Of a stretch of DNA of 64,000 nucleotides, positions 17,601 to 27,044 are shown one piece after another. The DNA lies in assembly GCA_023259055.1 (NCBI GenBank), contig JAHFQZ010000001.1, positions 62,001-126,000 of the forward strand, in the 5' to 3' direction. Source of the DNA: Nitrosomonadales bacterium (GTDB taxonomy: Bacteria > Pseudomonadota > Gammaproteobacteria > Burkholderiales > Gallionellaceae). Position numbers and translations under genes: made by a program. Under the pieces are notes generated by a model. It saw only the letters and a program-made list of their open reading frames with translations. It did no database searches and had not been told where the DNA came from. Position 1 is the stretch's first letter. Each line of letters starts with the position of its first letter.

Positions 17601-20281
17601 AGCCATACCGCTCCTATGACCGCCGCGAAGGCATAGACCGTGAGCCGCTGGCTGGACGCCTCGGCGGCAAGGCGCGCTATGAAGTGAAAACCGACGGCTT
17701 GGCGATAATCGAACTGGAGCCGACAACCCAGACCGGAGAAGCCGTCCTGAACTTCGAGTTCAACGACAAGCGCAAACAGGAAGTACGCGCCTGGCTTGAG
17801 CCCGGCAAGCGCGACTGGATACTGGTCGGTTTTGGCGAAGGCACGCTGGGACACAAGACCCTGTCGGGTAACATCCAGGAGCTCAAGGATGCGGGCGCCG
17901 ACCAGCAATTATTCGATAACGACAAACTGGCGTTCTACGCCAAGGGCAGCATCCGCGGCGACTACCTGTTGACCATCGCATACGATACCAACAAGGAAAC
18001 CGGCAACAAATTGCTCAAGCAGGCAATCGATCCGACGCAGTACTACACGCTGTATGCCGACGCGACCCAGGCGAATTCCGACGCGGCCAGCGCTAGTCGT
18101 CTGTATGTAAAACTGGAGCGCAAACAGTTCTACGCGATGTTCGGTGACTACGACACTGGACTGACCATCACCGAACTGTCGCGCTATAGCCGCACGCTGA
18201 ACGGCGTGAAGAGCGAATACAAAGGCGAGAAGCTTGGCTACAACGCCTTTGCCTCGGTAACCGCGCAAGCCTATATCAAGGACGAGATTCCGGGTAACGG
18301 CACCTCCGGCGTATACAAACTGTCGCGCGGTAATCTGATGATCAACTCCGACAAGGTGCGCATCGAGACCCGCGACCGCTTCCAGTCGCAAATCATCGTC
18401 AGCACCCAAAGCCTGACACGCTACCTGGATTACGACATCGATTACAACAATGGCTCGTTGACTTTCCGCGAACCGGTTGCCTCGCGCGACGGCAAATTCA
18501 ACCCGACCTACATCGTCGCCGAATATGAATCGGCCGATCCTGCCGACAAGAAGGCCACCCTGGGCGGCCGTGCCAGCATCAAACCCGTCAAGGGAATCGA
18601 AATCGGTACGACACTGGTTCACGAAGGCACAGTGGGCGCAACCGGAAACCTGAAAGGATTGGATGCCACTTACCAACCGGACGAAAAGAACAAGCTGCGT
18701 GCCGAAGTAGCGGGAACCGACCGCAGTCTTGCCAATGTCCCATACAGCGGCAACGCATGGCTGGGTGAGGTGACGCACCACGAAGAACAGTGGGACGCAA
18801 AAGCCTATATGCGCAACGAGGCCGGATCCTTTGGCATGGGCCAGCAAGCCCCCTCCGAGATCGCAACCCGCAAGATAGGGATGGATGCCCGGTACAAATT
18901 AACCGATGCCACGCAGTTGCTCGGCCAGGCCTACCAGCAAAACAATCTCACCACCGGCGCGCGTAACAGCGTGGTGGAAGGACGCGTCGATAACCGCATC
19001 AGCGATGTACTGAGCGCCTATTACGGCGCACGCGAGACGCAGGATCAAGCTACAGTCACCACAACGAACAGCAGTCAAGTGATCGGTGGCGCGAATTACA
19101 TGATGCTGGACAAAAAACTCTCGCTGCGCGGTACAGCCGAAATCAGTGGCGGCAACTCGGCCAGCAGCACCATGCCGGATCGTTATATTCTGGGCACCGA
19201 CTACAAACTGACCGAGCAAAGCAAAATATTCGCCGAACAGGAATTCGCGCGCGGCGAAAAGATTTCCTCCAACACCACCCGTGCCGGCTTGCGCACCCAG
19301 CCCTGGACAGGCAATGAAATGTCGGCCTCGGTGGGCAACAGCACCAATAACGACGCTGAGCGTCTGTATACAAACCTCGGCATGGTGCAACGCTGGCAGA
19401 TCACCGAACACTGGCAGACCAACTTCAGCGTCGACCGCAGCCACACCCTGCATAACACCGGCACACCGCTTAACCTCAACACACCGCTGCCATCCGGCTC
19501 GGGAGGCGCCTCGCAGCTGCCATCAGCATCCGGTGATTACACCGCCTCCGCAGTCAGCCTGGCTTATCACGACATAGTCTGGAGTAGCGACGGGCGCATC
19601 GAAATCCGCAATTCCACCATCGACCGCCAGCGGAACCTGCAATTCGGCTTGCAGCGCCATCTCGATCAGGGCCGCACGATAGCTACCGGTTACACGCAAC
19701 GCCAGACAGACAGCGCAACCGGCAATAAGCGCGACGCCGACCTGCGCCTTTCTTACGCGCATCGCCCGAACGACAGTCAATGGGTATGGCTCGACCGTGC
19801 CGACTACATCACGCAATTCACCAAAACCGCGACTTCCACGCTCAATGGCGCGAAGCTGGTGAACAATCTGAACGCCAACTACATGCCCGTCACGGACATG
19901 CAAATCGCACTGCAATACGGCGCGAAGTATGTGCGGGATACCATCGATAGCACCGACTACAAGGGCTACACCGATTTGTTCGGTTTGGAAGCACGCCACG
20001 ACCTGACGCAAGACTGGGACATCGGCACGTTCGGTTCGGTGATGCGCTCGGTAAATTCCGGTGTGCGCAGCTACGGCCTGGGCGCGTCGGTCGGCTACAA
20101 GCTGGTGGACAACATGTGGCTGTCGGTGGGCTACAACGTGCGCGGCATGAATGATCGCGACTTTGCCGCCGGCTCCTACCGCGCGCGCGGCCCATTTGTC
20201 ACCTTGCGCATGAAGGTAGATCAGGACACCTTCGGTTTGAACAAAGGCGACAGAATCACCCGCCCGGTAACTGCTGAATGA
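14654..20281 (+). CDS. Giant outer-membrane/surface protein with DUF11 and CNA-B-like domains
   Basis: 1875 residues if ATG 14654 is the start. A signal-like segment KKALLVSVLYLLSSAAWSA sits at about 49-67, after roughly 45 residues encoded by three hairpins; the true start may be a later GTG. Order: shared N-terminal module (ISNTATASYS), beta modules with TLSTSDGDTEVVQLTETG, a carboxypeptidase-regulatory/CNA-B-like fold (IDPYGIIFDSATGAPVPGAT), DUF11 (TIQKSAGKTVVSTGDFVPYT), a second CNA-B-like fold (DNLRAGTHVVQLDMDSLP), further beta domains, and from about 1050 to the end long alternating strands (RLYVKLERKQFYAMFGDY, YLDYDIDYNNGSLTFREP) suggesting a beta-barrel. The stop overlaps the next ATG by four bases. 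Function unknown. Confidence 0.82.
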   Translation: MALLAKNLPHTRTARLTGVGISRVLSRLAGTARFFVGTPDFFQGAHKKALLVSVLYLLSSAAWSATPPNTPISNTATASYSIGAVNFTPSSTISVNTAACINVGVKIDLLQYIPPAAVAAGLAPASAIDILVPPGGYSPTGSATGPYLPLTNPTPPGSATPIALPATLKLAPLNDALGKSVSVYSRNDPIFVRVVSYDANINPAIADTVSVTLSTSDGDTEVVQLTETGPSTGVFIAAVPAVFVAIGSSPVAHDGKITLSAYKESITVIYNHADCVSGSIVASSTSGLIDPYGIIFDSATGAPVPGATVNLVHASDGSPATAYCDDAVTVLPQPVISGSPTICDATMVAGGFRFPQVAIGSYKLIVTPPAGYAFPSATSASNLPAAIGAPPDTPIILGNPGPTPGGSYGGVFPLIGPALHIDIPVDLGATTVTIQKSAGKTVVSTGDFVPYTLTINNNEAFPVTGTKVADHTPPGFRYQKGSARLGGLLMPDPLVSADARTLTFTLNIAAAASATIQYVLEVTPGARTGTAENTAMAIGSTTSNTARASVLVREDLYRNKTILIGRVIEGSCDNKVANDDKGLENARIVLQDGTYVLTDKEGRWHIDNLRAGTHVVQLDMDSLPRDYEVVACEKNSRFAGRKYSQFVNLRGGSLWRADFHVQKKAPETVRITQTLGSQQANDKSIVSLTLVSNTEVTGYSATVMLPEFAKFVPGTAKLNGEAIADPDNAEPGKTNSALIFRGNVRPARWQDQYSFEVADVAPNATIKSMMRFTPIGRAAQNLPVAEITLVNHAPVSATTTADVLVEAADLRPAKTPNDGDMTHLVETLPYDAAWLSAAQPGVEWLHPQESFLPALPAIKIAVKHAPGQVVKLKLNGEDVSPLYYEGAETNAAKTVSLSNWRGVHINERDNRLELIVTDASGKEVLHQTRTVHYSGSPDRIEFVPELSRLVADGKTRPVIAVRFLDRDGYKMRRGVNGDFMLNEPYRSYDRREGIDREPLAGRLGGKARYEVKTDGLAIIELEPTTQTGEAVLNFEFNDKRKQEVRAWLEPGKRDWILVGFGEGTLGHKTLSGNIQELKDAGADQQLFDNDKLAFYAKGSIRGDYLLTIAYDTNKETGNKLLKQAIDPTQYYTLYADATQANSDAASASRLYVKLERKQFYAMFGDYDTGLTITELSRYSRTLNGVKSEYKGEKLGYNAFASVTAQAYIKDEIPGNGTSGVYKLSRGNLMINSDKVRIETRDRFQSQIIVSTQSLTRYLDYDIDYNNGSLTFREPVASRDGKFNPTYIVAEYESADPADKKATLGGRASIKPVKGIEIGTTLVHEGTVGATGNLKGLDATYQPDEKNKLRAEVAGTDRSLANVPYSGNAWLGEVTHHEEQWDAKAYMRNEAGSFGMGQQAPSEIATRKIGMDARYKLTDATQLLGQAYQQNNLTTGARNSVVEGRVDNRISDVLSAYYGARETQDQATVTTTNSSQVIGGANYMMLDKKLSLRGTAEISGGNSASSTMPDRYILGTDYKLTEQSKIFAEQEFARGEKISSNTTRAGLRTQPWTGNEMSASVGNSTNNDAERLYTNLGMVQRWQITEHWQTNFSVDRSHTLHNTGTPLNLNTPLPSGSGGASQLPSASGDYTASAVSLAYHDIVWSSDGRIEIRNSTIDRQRNLQFGLQRHLDQGRTIATGYTQRQTDSATGNKRDADLRLSYAHRPNDSQWVWLDRADYITQFTKTATSTLNGAKLVNNLNANYMPVTDMQIALQYGAKYVRDTIDSTDYKGYTDLFGLEARHDLTQDWDIGTFGSVMRSVNSGVRSYGLGASVGYKLVDNMWLSVGYNVRGMNDRDFAAGSYRARGPFVTLRMKVDQDTFGLNKGDRITRPVTAE
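14678..14799 (+). promoter_or_regulatory. Three consecutive perfect hairpins at the 5' end of the giant gene
   Basis: Hairpin A: CCCCACACCCG (14678-14688) pairs with 14703-14713. Hairpin B: GCTGTCCCGGC (14725-14735) pairs with 14738-14748, two-base loop. Hairpin C: GCTTTTTTGTGGGC (14751-14764) pairs with 14786-14799 and encloses CCTGA/TCAGG. GGCACGCCTGA occurs twice (14692-14702 and 14762-14772). The reading frame is uninterrupted through all three. Possible attenuator, RNA structure controlling translation, or inserted palindromic repeat; not decidable here. Confidence 0.6.
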
Positions 20282-23200
20282 TTATGACAAAGACGATGAA
20301 AATACACGCCATGAGTTATTTATCTCTTTCCCGCCGGCTGCATCAGACGGTGCTGCCCGCAGGCCTGCTGTTCATTGCCCTGTTTGCGCCGGTGGCGCAG
20401 GCTGCGATCACCGTCGCGCGCACCTCTTCACCGGTGTTCTTTACCGATTCGAACGCCGGCACAGCAACCACTTCTCCGCAATGCACCTATCTTTCATTCA
20501 ACGTCACCAGTACTTTAGCGATAGCCGATGCCTGGGTGACGATCAACACTTTCGCCGGTGCACCTTCCTACCTGGCCATGGGCGGCGGCGATGACGGCAT
20601 ATTCCATTTCGGGCCTTTCTCCGCCAATGAGACCAAACCGGTGTTCTACTACGTATGCTCGACTTATGCAGCAGGCGGCGTCACGGCAGCGCAGACCTAC
20701 AATATCAGCACCTACAGCGGCAACCCTTCAGCCGGCGGCGTCCTGCAAAACACAACGGCATTTTCCACGACCATAGACGACAGCGTCATTGAGGCAGCCG
20801 CCAACACGGTCAACACGATATGGGCGGACATCAACCCCAGCGTACTGGGCGCCACCACCACGCTGACGGTGGACGGCGACACCGGAACCGTAGGCTGCGC
20901 AAATCCGCCGTCCATTTGCGCAGGCCCAACCAATGGCCCGCTGGCTTTCAATCCGGCCACTTTCACCAACTGGCGCGCGGATTCCTATGAGCTGGTCGCC
21001 ACCAGCATCGTGCTTTCAGCGGGTAACAGCGGAACATATAACAACGTCCTGTATATCGACCCTGTGGCAGCCAGCGGAACCACGCACTATGTCGCGACCT
21101 ATTATTTCCGCCCGGTCTCCACGACGGCCTCGACCACCACGCTGTCTCCGGTTTCCTACTTGGCCAGCGGCACGCAGATCAAGCACACCAAGCTAACCAG
21201 CGGCGCGTATGCTGGAGCGGGCGGATTGCTGCCGATCCTGCCGGCGCAGAACGTCGTGCTGCTGGCGGAATCCGTCAGCCATGCCACGTTGCCGACGCAG
21301 GGCGGCGTGGTGACCTACACGCTGACCGCCACCAACTCCGGCAGTTATGACTTGAGCCTGGACAGTTTCATTGATGTGTTGCCCGCTGGCGCGACCTATG
21401 TCACGGGCTCGACGACATTCAACAATGCCAGCTTTGCCGATCCAAACATTGCCGGATCGACCCTGACCTGGTCGTCGCTATTTATCGTTCCGGCCGGAGC
21501 ATCACGCACGCTGCTTTTTCAGGCAACGCTTCCCGCCACACCGGGTAGTTACACCAATTCCGCCACCGCCAGGATCGGCAACGCAATCATCGATACCACG
21601 CTGGCCACCAGCGACAATGCGCCGCCCACCGCCAGCACCGTGGTGCTGAAAGCGCCCACGATCGCCAAGGCATTTTCGCCCACCGCAATTGCATCCAACA
21701 GCACTTCGACCCTCACGCTGACGATCACCAATCCGAATGCCGCCCATACCCTGAACGGTATTGCGGTGAGCGACACGCTGCCCGTCGCGCCTGCCGGACT
21801 GGTATTCGCCTCCCCGACTGGCGCGGCCACAACCTGCACCAGCGCTGTATTGAGCGTGACCGGCACCACGGTCGCGATCACCGGCGGCACGCTGGCTGCC
21901 TCGCAGAGCTGCACGGTTTCAGTCAATGTGACTTCGGCGGTCAACACCACCTACACCAACACCACCGGTACGGTTTCGTCGAGCAACGGCGGCACCGGAC
22001 TCACCGCTTCGGCGACGCTGACCGTCACGCCCAAACCGACCATCAGCAAATCGTTTTCTGTCGCATCCATTGCGCGCAACGGGACCGCTACGCTGTCGTT
22101 CACGATCACCAACAACACGGCGGCAGCGATCACCGGAGTGAACTTCGACGACCTGTTCCCCGCCGGACTGGTCACGGCCAATCCTCCAGTGCTCAGCCCG
22201 ATCGCACCGTGCGGTGGCACGCTCAGCTCCTGGAACGGCGTCACGGCAGGTGCGCTGAGCGGAACCGGTAACGACCCCGGTGTCCGCCTGACTGGCGGCA
22301 CTATCGCGGCGGCAGGCGGAACCTGCACCTTTACCATCAATGTCACGTCCGCGACGGCGGGTGTTTATGCGAACACCACCGGCGGCGTCAATTCCGTCGA
22401 GGCCAGCCCGGCTGGACCGGTCAGCAACACCGCCACACTGTCCGTGCTGGGTGCGCCGACGGTGGCCAAGGCGTTCACGCCATCGACCATCGGCAATGGG
22501 CAGACCTCCACGCTGACCATCACGCTGACCAATGCGAATGCCACCGCGATTACCGGCGCGGCATTCACCGACACCTATCCGGCCAACGTGACCACCGCCG
22601 TTGCACCGAACGCCTCGACGACCTGCTCATCCGGCACGGTCGGTTCGACTGCGGGCACGGTCTCGCTGTCCGGTGCAACGATACCCGCCAGCGGCAGTTG
22701 CACGGTCAGCATTGATGTCACGTCCAACGTCGTAAATCTGGTTGGCTACGTCAACACCATTGCCGCAGGCGCAGTGACGACGACCAATGCCGGCAGCAAT
22801 GCCGCCGCCGCGTCGGCCACGCTGATCGTCAACGCCACGCCGACCATCGCCAAGAGCTTTGTATTCAATCCGGCGACCGGCGTGGCCGCGATGAGCATCA
22901 CCATCACCAACAACGATACCGTCGCGATCACCGCGCTGTCCTTCACCGACCTGTTTCCGTCCGGCATGCTCACCGCCAACCCACCGGCCGTGACGCCTGC
23001 CGCGCCATGCGGCGTGGGCAGCAGCATCCAGTCATGGAACGGGGCCGTTGCCGGAGTGCTGACCGCCACCGGCGGCGATGTGGGGATCAAGCTCACTGCC
23101 GGGCAAATTGCGATAGCGGGTAGCTGCACCTTCACGATCAACCTGACCGTCAATGCGCTCGGCGTCTACACCAACCAGACCTCAGGTGTGACCGGCTCGT

Positions 23201-25332
23201 TTGTCGGCACCGGAAGCGTCAGCAACACCGCCTCCTGGATCGCACCCTCCGTCAGCAAATCATTCACGCCGAATATGGTGGGGCCTGGCGACATATCCAG
23301 GATGGTCATCACCTTTACCAACCCCAGCCTGACCACAGCCCTGACCGGATTGGCGATCACCGACACCTATCCGATTACCGCGACAAAACTGGTCGGCGGC
23401 GTGCTGGCGGCAGCCCTCACCTCGCCAACCCCCGCTATGACCAACACCTGCGGCGGCGTGGTCACTGCCACTGCAACCGGCGTTACACTCTCCGGGGGTG
23501 CGCTGGCGGCGGGGGGAAGTTGCAGCATCGGCGTGGACGTAATCGGCACAAACACCATCCCGGCCATTTACGCCAACACCACAGGCAAGGCCGGTTCGAC
23601 CCAGGGTATCGGCATCTCGGGCAGCGACTCTCTGGTCGTCACCGACAAACCCACCATCGTCAAGTCATTCCTGACCAGCCCGGTCACGCTCGTCGCAGGT
23701 TCGGCGACCAGCGTGATGCGCTTCATCGTTGAAAACAACGCAGGCGTGAACCTCACCGCCGTTTCGTTCAGCGACACTTTCCCGGCTAGCCCATCGCAGA
23801 TGAAATGGGTTAACACCGTGGCCAATACTTGCGGCGGCACGCTGACAGATGCTGCGGGCGCGGCGCTGGTGAGCGGCGTCTCGACCGGCATCAAATTGAC
23901 CGGCGGCGCGATCACCTATCTCATCCCTCCATTAGCGTCCACTTGCACCATCGATATCACCGTCTCGGTCACTGCTTCCGGCAGCTACAGCAATATCACC
24001 ACCGGCGCCACATCTAGCGCGAACGCGGTGGTCGGGCCAACCAGCAATACGGCGACGCTGGTCGCCTATCTGCCTGCGCCCACGGTCACCAAGACATTCG
24101 CAAATGCAGGGTTCCAGGTCAACGGCACAAACACGCTTACCATCACGCTGACCAATCCGAATACGGCCGCGATCTCCGGCGCGGCCTTCACCGATACCTA
24201 CCCGGCCAACATGCTCAATGCAACGACGCCCAACCTGACCAATACCTGCGGCGGAACAGCCACGGCGGCAGCCAGCTCCAGCACGGTGAGCCTCTCGGGC
24301 GGCACGATCCCCGCCTTGGGATCATGCACGCTGACTGTGGATGTGACGGCAACGGCGGTGGGCCTGTACACCAATACATTGGCGATCAATGCCGTCACCT
24401 CGGCGAACGCGACCCCCGGCCCGGCGGCAGCCGCGTCGGCGGGCGCCACCGCCCATCTGCCCCCCACGCTGACCAAGTCCTTCGGCGCAGCAACCCTTGC
24501 GAGCGGCGGCAGCACCGCGCTGATCCTGACGTTGACCAACCCGGCCAGCAACCCGGCGGCGATCACCGGCGTGCGGGTTGATGACACCTTCCCGACCGGG
24601 CTGACGCTGCTGAACACCACGTTCACCTTCACTCCGGCAGCCTGCGGAACAGTCACCAAAATTAGCGGCGCGGCATCTGCTGCCGCAGACAATAACATGC
24701 GCTTCGCCGTAGCCTCGCTGGCAGCGGGCGTTTCCTGCCAGGTCTCGGTCAATGTCACCTCGACCACGCCGGGCGCCATCACCAACACCACCGTTGCGCC
24801 AATCGCCACCGGTCCGGCGGTGCTCACCGGCATTGCGGCATGGGCGGATCTGACCGTTTCGAACGCGCCGAGCATCACGCTGCTGAAAACCGTTGCGGTA
24901 TATTGGGACCCGGTGAATCTGCTGGTCAATCCGAAATTCATCCCCGGCGCGATTGCGCAATTCACCATCATCGCCAGCAACTCTGGCGGCCCGGCGGATA
25001 ATAACTCGACCTTTATCACCGATCCGGTTCCAGCCAACACCGCGCTGTACGTCAACAACATCGGCGGCGCAGGTTCGGGGCCGGTGGCGTTCAGCCAGGG
25101 CGCGACTTCCAGCACATTGACCTACACCTTCACCGCGCTCAACAACATGGCCGACGATGTAGACTTCTTCGGTGGCGCGATACCCGCATGGGGCTACGTT
25201 CCGGTGCCCGGTGCGGACGGTTGCGACCCGCTGGTGACCAATCTTCGCATCAGCCCCAAAGGCACGTTTGTCGGCAATCCAGCCGCCCCCAGCCCGAGCT
25301 TCCAGCTCACTTTCCGCGTGTGCGTAAAATGA
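20278..25332 (+). CDS. Giant secreted protein with about eight tandem DUF11 repeats
   Basis: 1684 residues. The ATG overlaps the previous stop (ATGA). A signal peptide ends near APVAQAA (about 41). After an N-terminal region (about 45-330), repeats of roughly 120-140 residues start with related words: PTIAKAFSPTAI, PTISKSFSVASI, PTVAKAFTPSTI, PTIAKSFVFNPA, PSVSKSFTPNMV, PTIVKSFLTSPV, PTVTKTFANAGF, PTLTKSFGAATL. Each contains a TDT[FY]P or similar turn and a SCT(V/F)-type strand. A terminal unit (SITLLKTVAVYWDPVNLLVN) ends in FQLTFRVCVK, like the other proteins of the operon. DUF11 repeats are typical of surface proteins. No enzymatic motif seen. Confidence 0.85.
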   Translation: MIMTKTMKIHAMSYLSLSRRLHQTVLPAGLLFIALFAPVAQAAITVARTSSPVFFTDSNAGTATTSPQCTYLSFNVTSTLAIADAWVTINTFAGAPSYLAMGGGDDGIFHFGPFSANETKPVFYYVCSTYAAGGVTAAQTYNISTYSGNPSAGGVLQNTTAFSTTIDDSVIEAAANTVNTIWADINPSVLGATTTLTVDGDTGTVGCANPPSICAGPTNGPLAFNPATFTNWRADSYELVATSIVLSAGNSGTYNNVLYIDPVAASGTTHYVATYYFRPVSTTASTTTLSPVSYLASGTQIKHTKLTSGAYAGAGGLLPILPAQNVVLLAESVSHATLPTQGGVVTYTLTATNSGSYDLSLDSFIDVLPAGATYVTGSTTFNNASFADPNIAGSTLTWSSLFIVPAGASRTLLFQATLPATPGSYTNSATARIGNAIIDTTLATSDNAPPTASTVVLKAPTIAKAFSPTAIASNSTSTLTLTITNPNAAHTLNGIAVSDTLPVAPAGLVFASPTGAATTCTSAVLSVTGTTVAITGGTLAASQSCTVSVNVTSAVNTTYTNTTGTVSSSNGGTGLTASATLTVTPKPTISKSFSVASIARNGTATLSFTITNNTAAAITGVNFDDLFPAGLVTANPPVLSPIAPCGGTLSSWNGVTAGALSGTGNDPGVRLTGGTIAAAGGTCTFTINVTSATAGVYANTTGGVNSVEASPAGPVSNTATLSVLGAPTVAKAFTPSTIGNGQTSTLTITLTNANATAITGAAFTDTYPANVTTAVAPNASTTCSSGTVGSTAGTVSLSGATIPASGSCTVSIDVTSNVVNLVGYVNTIAAGAVTTTNAGSNAAAASATLIVNATPTIAKSFVFNPATGVAAMSITITNNDTVAITALSFTDLFPSGMLTANPPAVTPAAPCGVGSSIQSWNGAVAGVLTATGGDVGIKLTAGQIAIAGSCTFTINLTVNALGVYTNQTSGVTGSFVGTGSVSNTASWIAPSVSKSFTPNMVGPGDISRMVITFTNPSLTTALTGLAITDTYPITATKLVGGVLAAALTSPTPAMTNTCGGVVTATATGVTLSGGALAAGGSCSIGVDVIGTNTIPAIYANTTGKAGSTQGIGISGSDSLVVTDKPTIVKSFLTSPVTLVAGSATSVMRFIVENNAGVNLTAVSFSDTFPASPSQMKWVNTVANTCGGTLTDAAGAALVSGVSTGIKLTGGAITYLIPPLASTCTIDITVSVTASGSYSNITTGATSSANAVVGPTSNTATLVAYLPAPTVTKTFANAGFQVNGTNTLTITLTNPNTAAISGAAFTDTYPANMLNATTPNLTNTCGGTATAAASSSTVSLSGGTIPALGSCTLTVDVTATAVGLYTNTLAINAVTSANATPGPAAAASAGATAHLPPTLTKSFGAATLASGGSTALILTLTNPASNPAAITGVRVDDTFPTGLTLLNTTFTFTPAACGTVTKISGAASAAADNNMRFAVASLAAGVSCQVSVNVTSTTPGAITNTTVAPIATGPAVLTGIAAWADLTVSNAPSITLLKTVAVYWDPVNLLVNPKFIPGAIAQFTIIASNSGGPADNNSTFITDPVPANTALYVNNIGGAGSGPVAFSQGATSSTLTYTFTALNNMADDVDFFGGAIPAWGYVPVPGADGCDPLVTNLRISPKGTFVGNPAAPSPSFQLTFRVCVK

Positions 25333-25353
25333 TAATCCACAAGGGTAATCGCC

Positions 25354-26319
25354 ATGAATAAACCTGTTCTTTCATTGTTGCTCATCCTGCTGTTGAGTAG
25401 AATTTCCCTCGCGCGGGCTACAGAAGAAATGCCGCCCGAGAACCTGCAACAAATCGAATCGCTGCAACGCCGGGCCGATAAGCTGGGCTTCAGCGAGCTT
25501 GTCGGCACGGACAGCTACCATCTCGCCAAGGCGCGCGCCTGGCTGAACATGGCAATAAGCGAATACCACGAAAAAGACACCAGCGGAACACTTATCGCCG
25601 CCATTGGGCAGGCGGAACTCCTGCTGGATGCACTGGAGAAAAAGCAAACCGATATCAGCATGGATACGCCAGTGAAGGTGCAAGGCAGCGAAGCAGTGCG
25701 CCCCGACCTGTTAATGAAGATCGCCGCGCTGAAAAAACACGACCAGTTCTCCTGCGGACAAAAACCGCTCGCTGAAGCAGAAGTTTATCTGGTGTGGACT
25801 GGACACGAATATAAAGAATCCGGCTTGAGCCATGCGCAATCTTACGTGCGCAGCGTCGAAAACCTGATTTACGAGGCACAAGTGGCTATCGATAACTGCG
25901 ATGGAAAACCCGCTGTTGCACTGCCGCCGCCTGCCTTGGAAAAAATCACGCTGTCGGGCGATGCGATGTTCGAAATCGGAAAAGCAACACTGAACCCATC
26001 CGCGTTGTGGCAACTGGATCGATTGGCAGACAGCCTCAAGAAGGAAGCCATGCTGGAAGAGGTCGAACTGGTCGGACACACTGACCGCCTCCGCAGCGAC
26101 GGCCGTCAGGAACGCAACCAGTTACTTTCCGAACAGCGCGCCGAGAGCATCAAGCAATATCTGGTCGGCAAGGGCATTCCGGCAGAAAAGATACACGCCA
26201 GCGGCGCCGGATCATCGCAACCGCTCGTGCAATGCCCGACCAATCAAAGCAGGGCCAAACAAATCGTTTGTTTGCAGCCCAACCGGCGCGTGGAAATTAT
26301 CTTGCGAGGAAGCAGGTAA
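25354..26319 (+). CDS. OmpA-family peptidoglycan-binding envelope protein
   Basis: 321 residues, preceded by AAGGGTAATCGCC. The signal peptide ends near LARATEE (about 24). A helical region follows (about 28-185; SLQRRADKLGFSELVGTD and HLAKARAWLNMAISEYHE resemble DUF4398-type helical repeats). The C-terminal OmpA domain (about 205-320) has FEIGKATLNPSALWQLD, ELVGHTDRLRSDG, NQLLSEQRAESIKQYL and PNRRVEIIL. This domain binds peptidoglycan non-covalently. As last gene of the DUF11 operon it could anchor the surface assembly to the wall (inference). Confidence 0.88.
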   Translation: MNKPVLSLLLILLLSRISLARATEEMPPENLQQIESLQRRADKLGFSELVGTDSYHLAKARAWLNMAISEYHEKDTSGTLIAAIGQAELLLDALEKKQTDISMDTPVKVQGSEAVRPDLLMKIAALKKHDQFSCGQKPLAEAEVYLVWTGHEYKESGLSHAQSYVRSVENLIYEAQVAIDNCDGKPAVALPPPALEKITLSGDAMFEIGKATLNPSALWQLDRLADSLKKEAMLEEVELVGHTDRLRSDGRQERNQLLSEQRAESIKQYLVGKGIPAEKIHASGAGSSQPLVQCPTNQSRAKQIVCLQPNRRVEIILRGSR

Positions 26320-26331
26320 GGGCATTCATTC

Positions 26332-26871
26332 CTAACCCACGGGCCATACCAGTTCTACCCATGCGCAATTGGCGATGCTGCCCCGTACTGTCTGTTCAGG
26401 ATTGTCAGAGGTCAAGGCCAGCGCCGCGAGTATCGGGTTCTCGTGGGACACGGCCAACACCTTTCCATCCGGGTGACGCGCAGCAAGATCATCCATGAAG
26501 CTGCGCAGACGTCCCATCTGTTCCAGAAACGACTCCCCGCGTTCCGGCTTGATGCGTAATGGGTCGGTGAATATCAGGTCGTTAAATTTATCCACCGGCA
26601 GTCCATCCATCCCGGTTCGGCGTTCGTTTATGCGGGCATCTATGTAAAGGGGACAGGCGTGGTGGCGCAGCAGAATCTTTGCGGTTTGCTGAGCGCGCGG
26701 AAATTCGGAAGCATAAGCGTGGGTAAAACGCGCCGCTCGCAATTCATTTGACGCAACCTCTGCCTGCGCCCTGCCCCGCTCGGTCAGGTTTACAGGCCGT
26801 GTTGGATCGTCGTTGATGCAGTGGGCGATATTCGCTTCGCTCTCGCCGTGGCGGATCAGAAGTATCTTCAT
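26332..26871 (-). CDS. Histidine phosphatase family protein (SixA/PGM-like)
   Basis: 179 residues. The RHG motif LLIRHGESEANIA supplies the catalytic His. A second conserved region is ASEFPRAQQTAKILLR, followed by INERRTGMDG, where Glu is the likely proton donor, and SHENPILAALA with the second catalytic His. Members dephosphorylate proteins or small molecules; the substrate is not predictable. It converges on the OmpA-type gene, with only 12 bases between the stops. Confidence 0.87.
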   Translation of the reverse strand: MKILLIRHGESEANIAHCINDDPTRPVNLTERGRAQAEVASNELRAARFTHAYASEFPRAQQTAKILLRHHACPLYIDARINERRTGMDGLPVDKFNDLIFTDPLRIKPERGESFLEQMGRLRSFMDDLAARHPDGKVLAVSHENPILAALALTSDNPEQTVRGSIANCAWVELVWPVG

Positions 26872-26912
26872 TTTATGGCAGGCATGGTCTCGTTCTAAAT
26901 AACAGAGTCAAA

Positions 26913-27044
26913 GGAACCTCTAAAAATTCAGAGTTCGCCCAAGTGCAAGGCGCGGAAAAAATTTTGCCGCGCCGCATATGTATTATATGCAAGCAAGAAA
27001 TTTTTTCCGCAACGCAGCAATTGGGATGAAATGTGAATTTTTTA
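26913..27044. repeat. MITE-like repeat of about 130 bases
   Basis: The unit begins GGAACCTCTAAAAATTCAGA and ends ATGTGAATTTTTTAA, so its ends form a loose terminal inverted repeat around AAAAATTCA. Inside are complementary blocks: GCGCGGAAAAAATTT near 26952 against AAATTTTTTCCGC near 26998, and GCATATGTATTATATGC. It is non-coding. It abuts the 3' end of the neighbouring membrane-protein gene and contributes that gene's stop codon. Confidence 0.5.

Noticed and set aside
16106-17908. 600-codon antisense open frame inside the giant surface gene
   Set aside because: It is opposite a well-supported gene in GC-rich DNA where long antisense frames arise by codon bias; composition is not protein-like.
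20712-24960. Several antisense open frames across the DUF11 repeats
   Set aside because: They recur with the period of the repeats and mirror them; no start signals.
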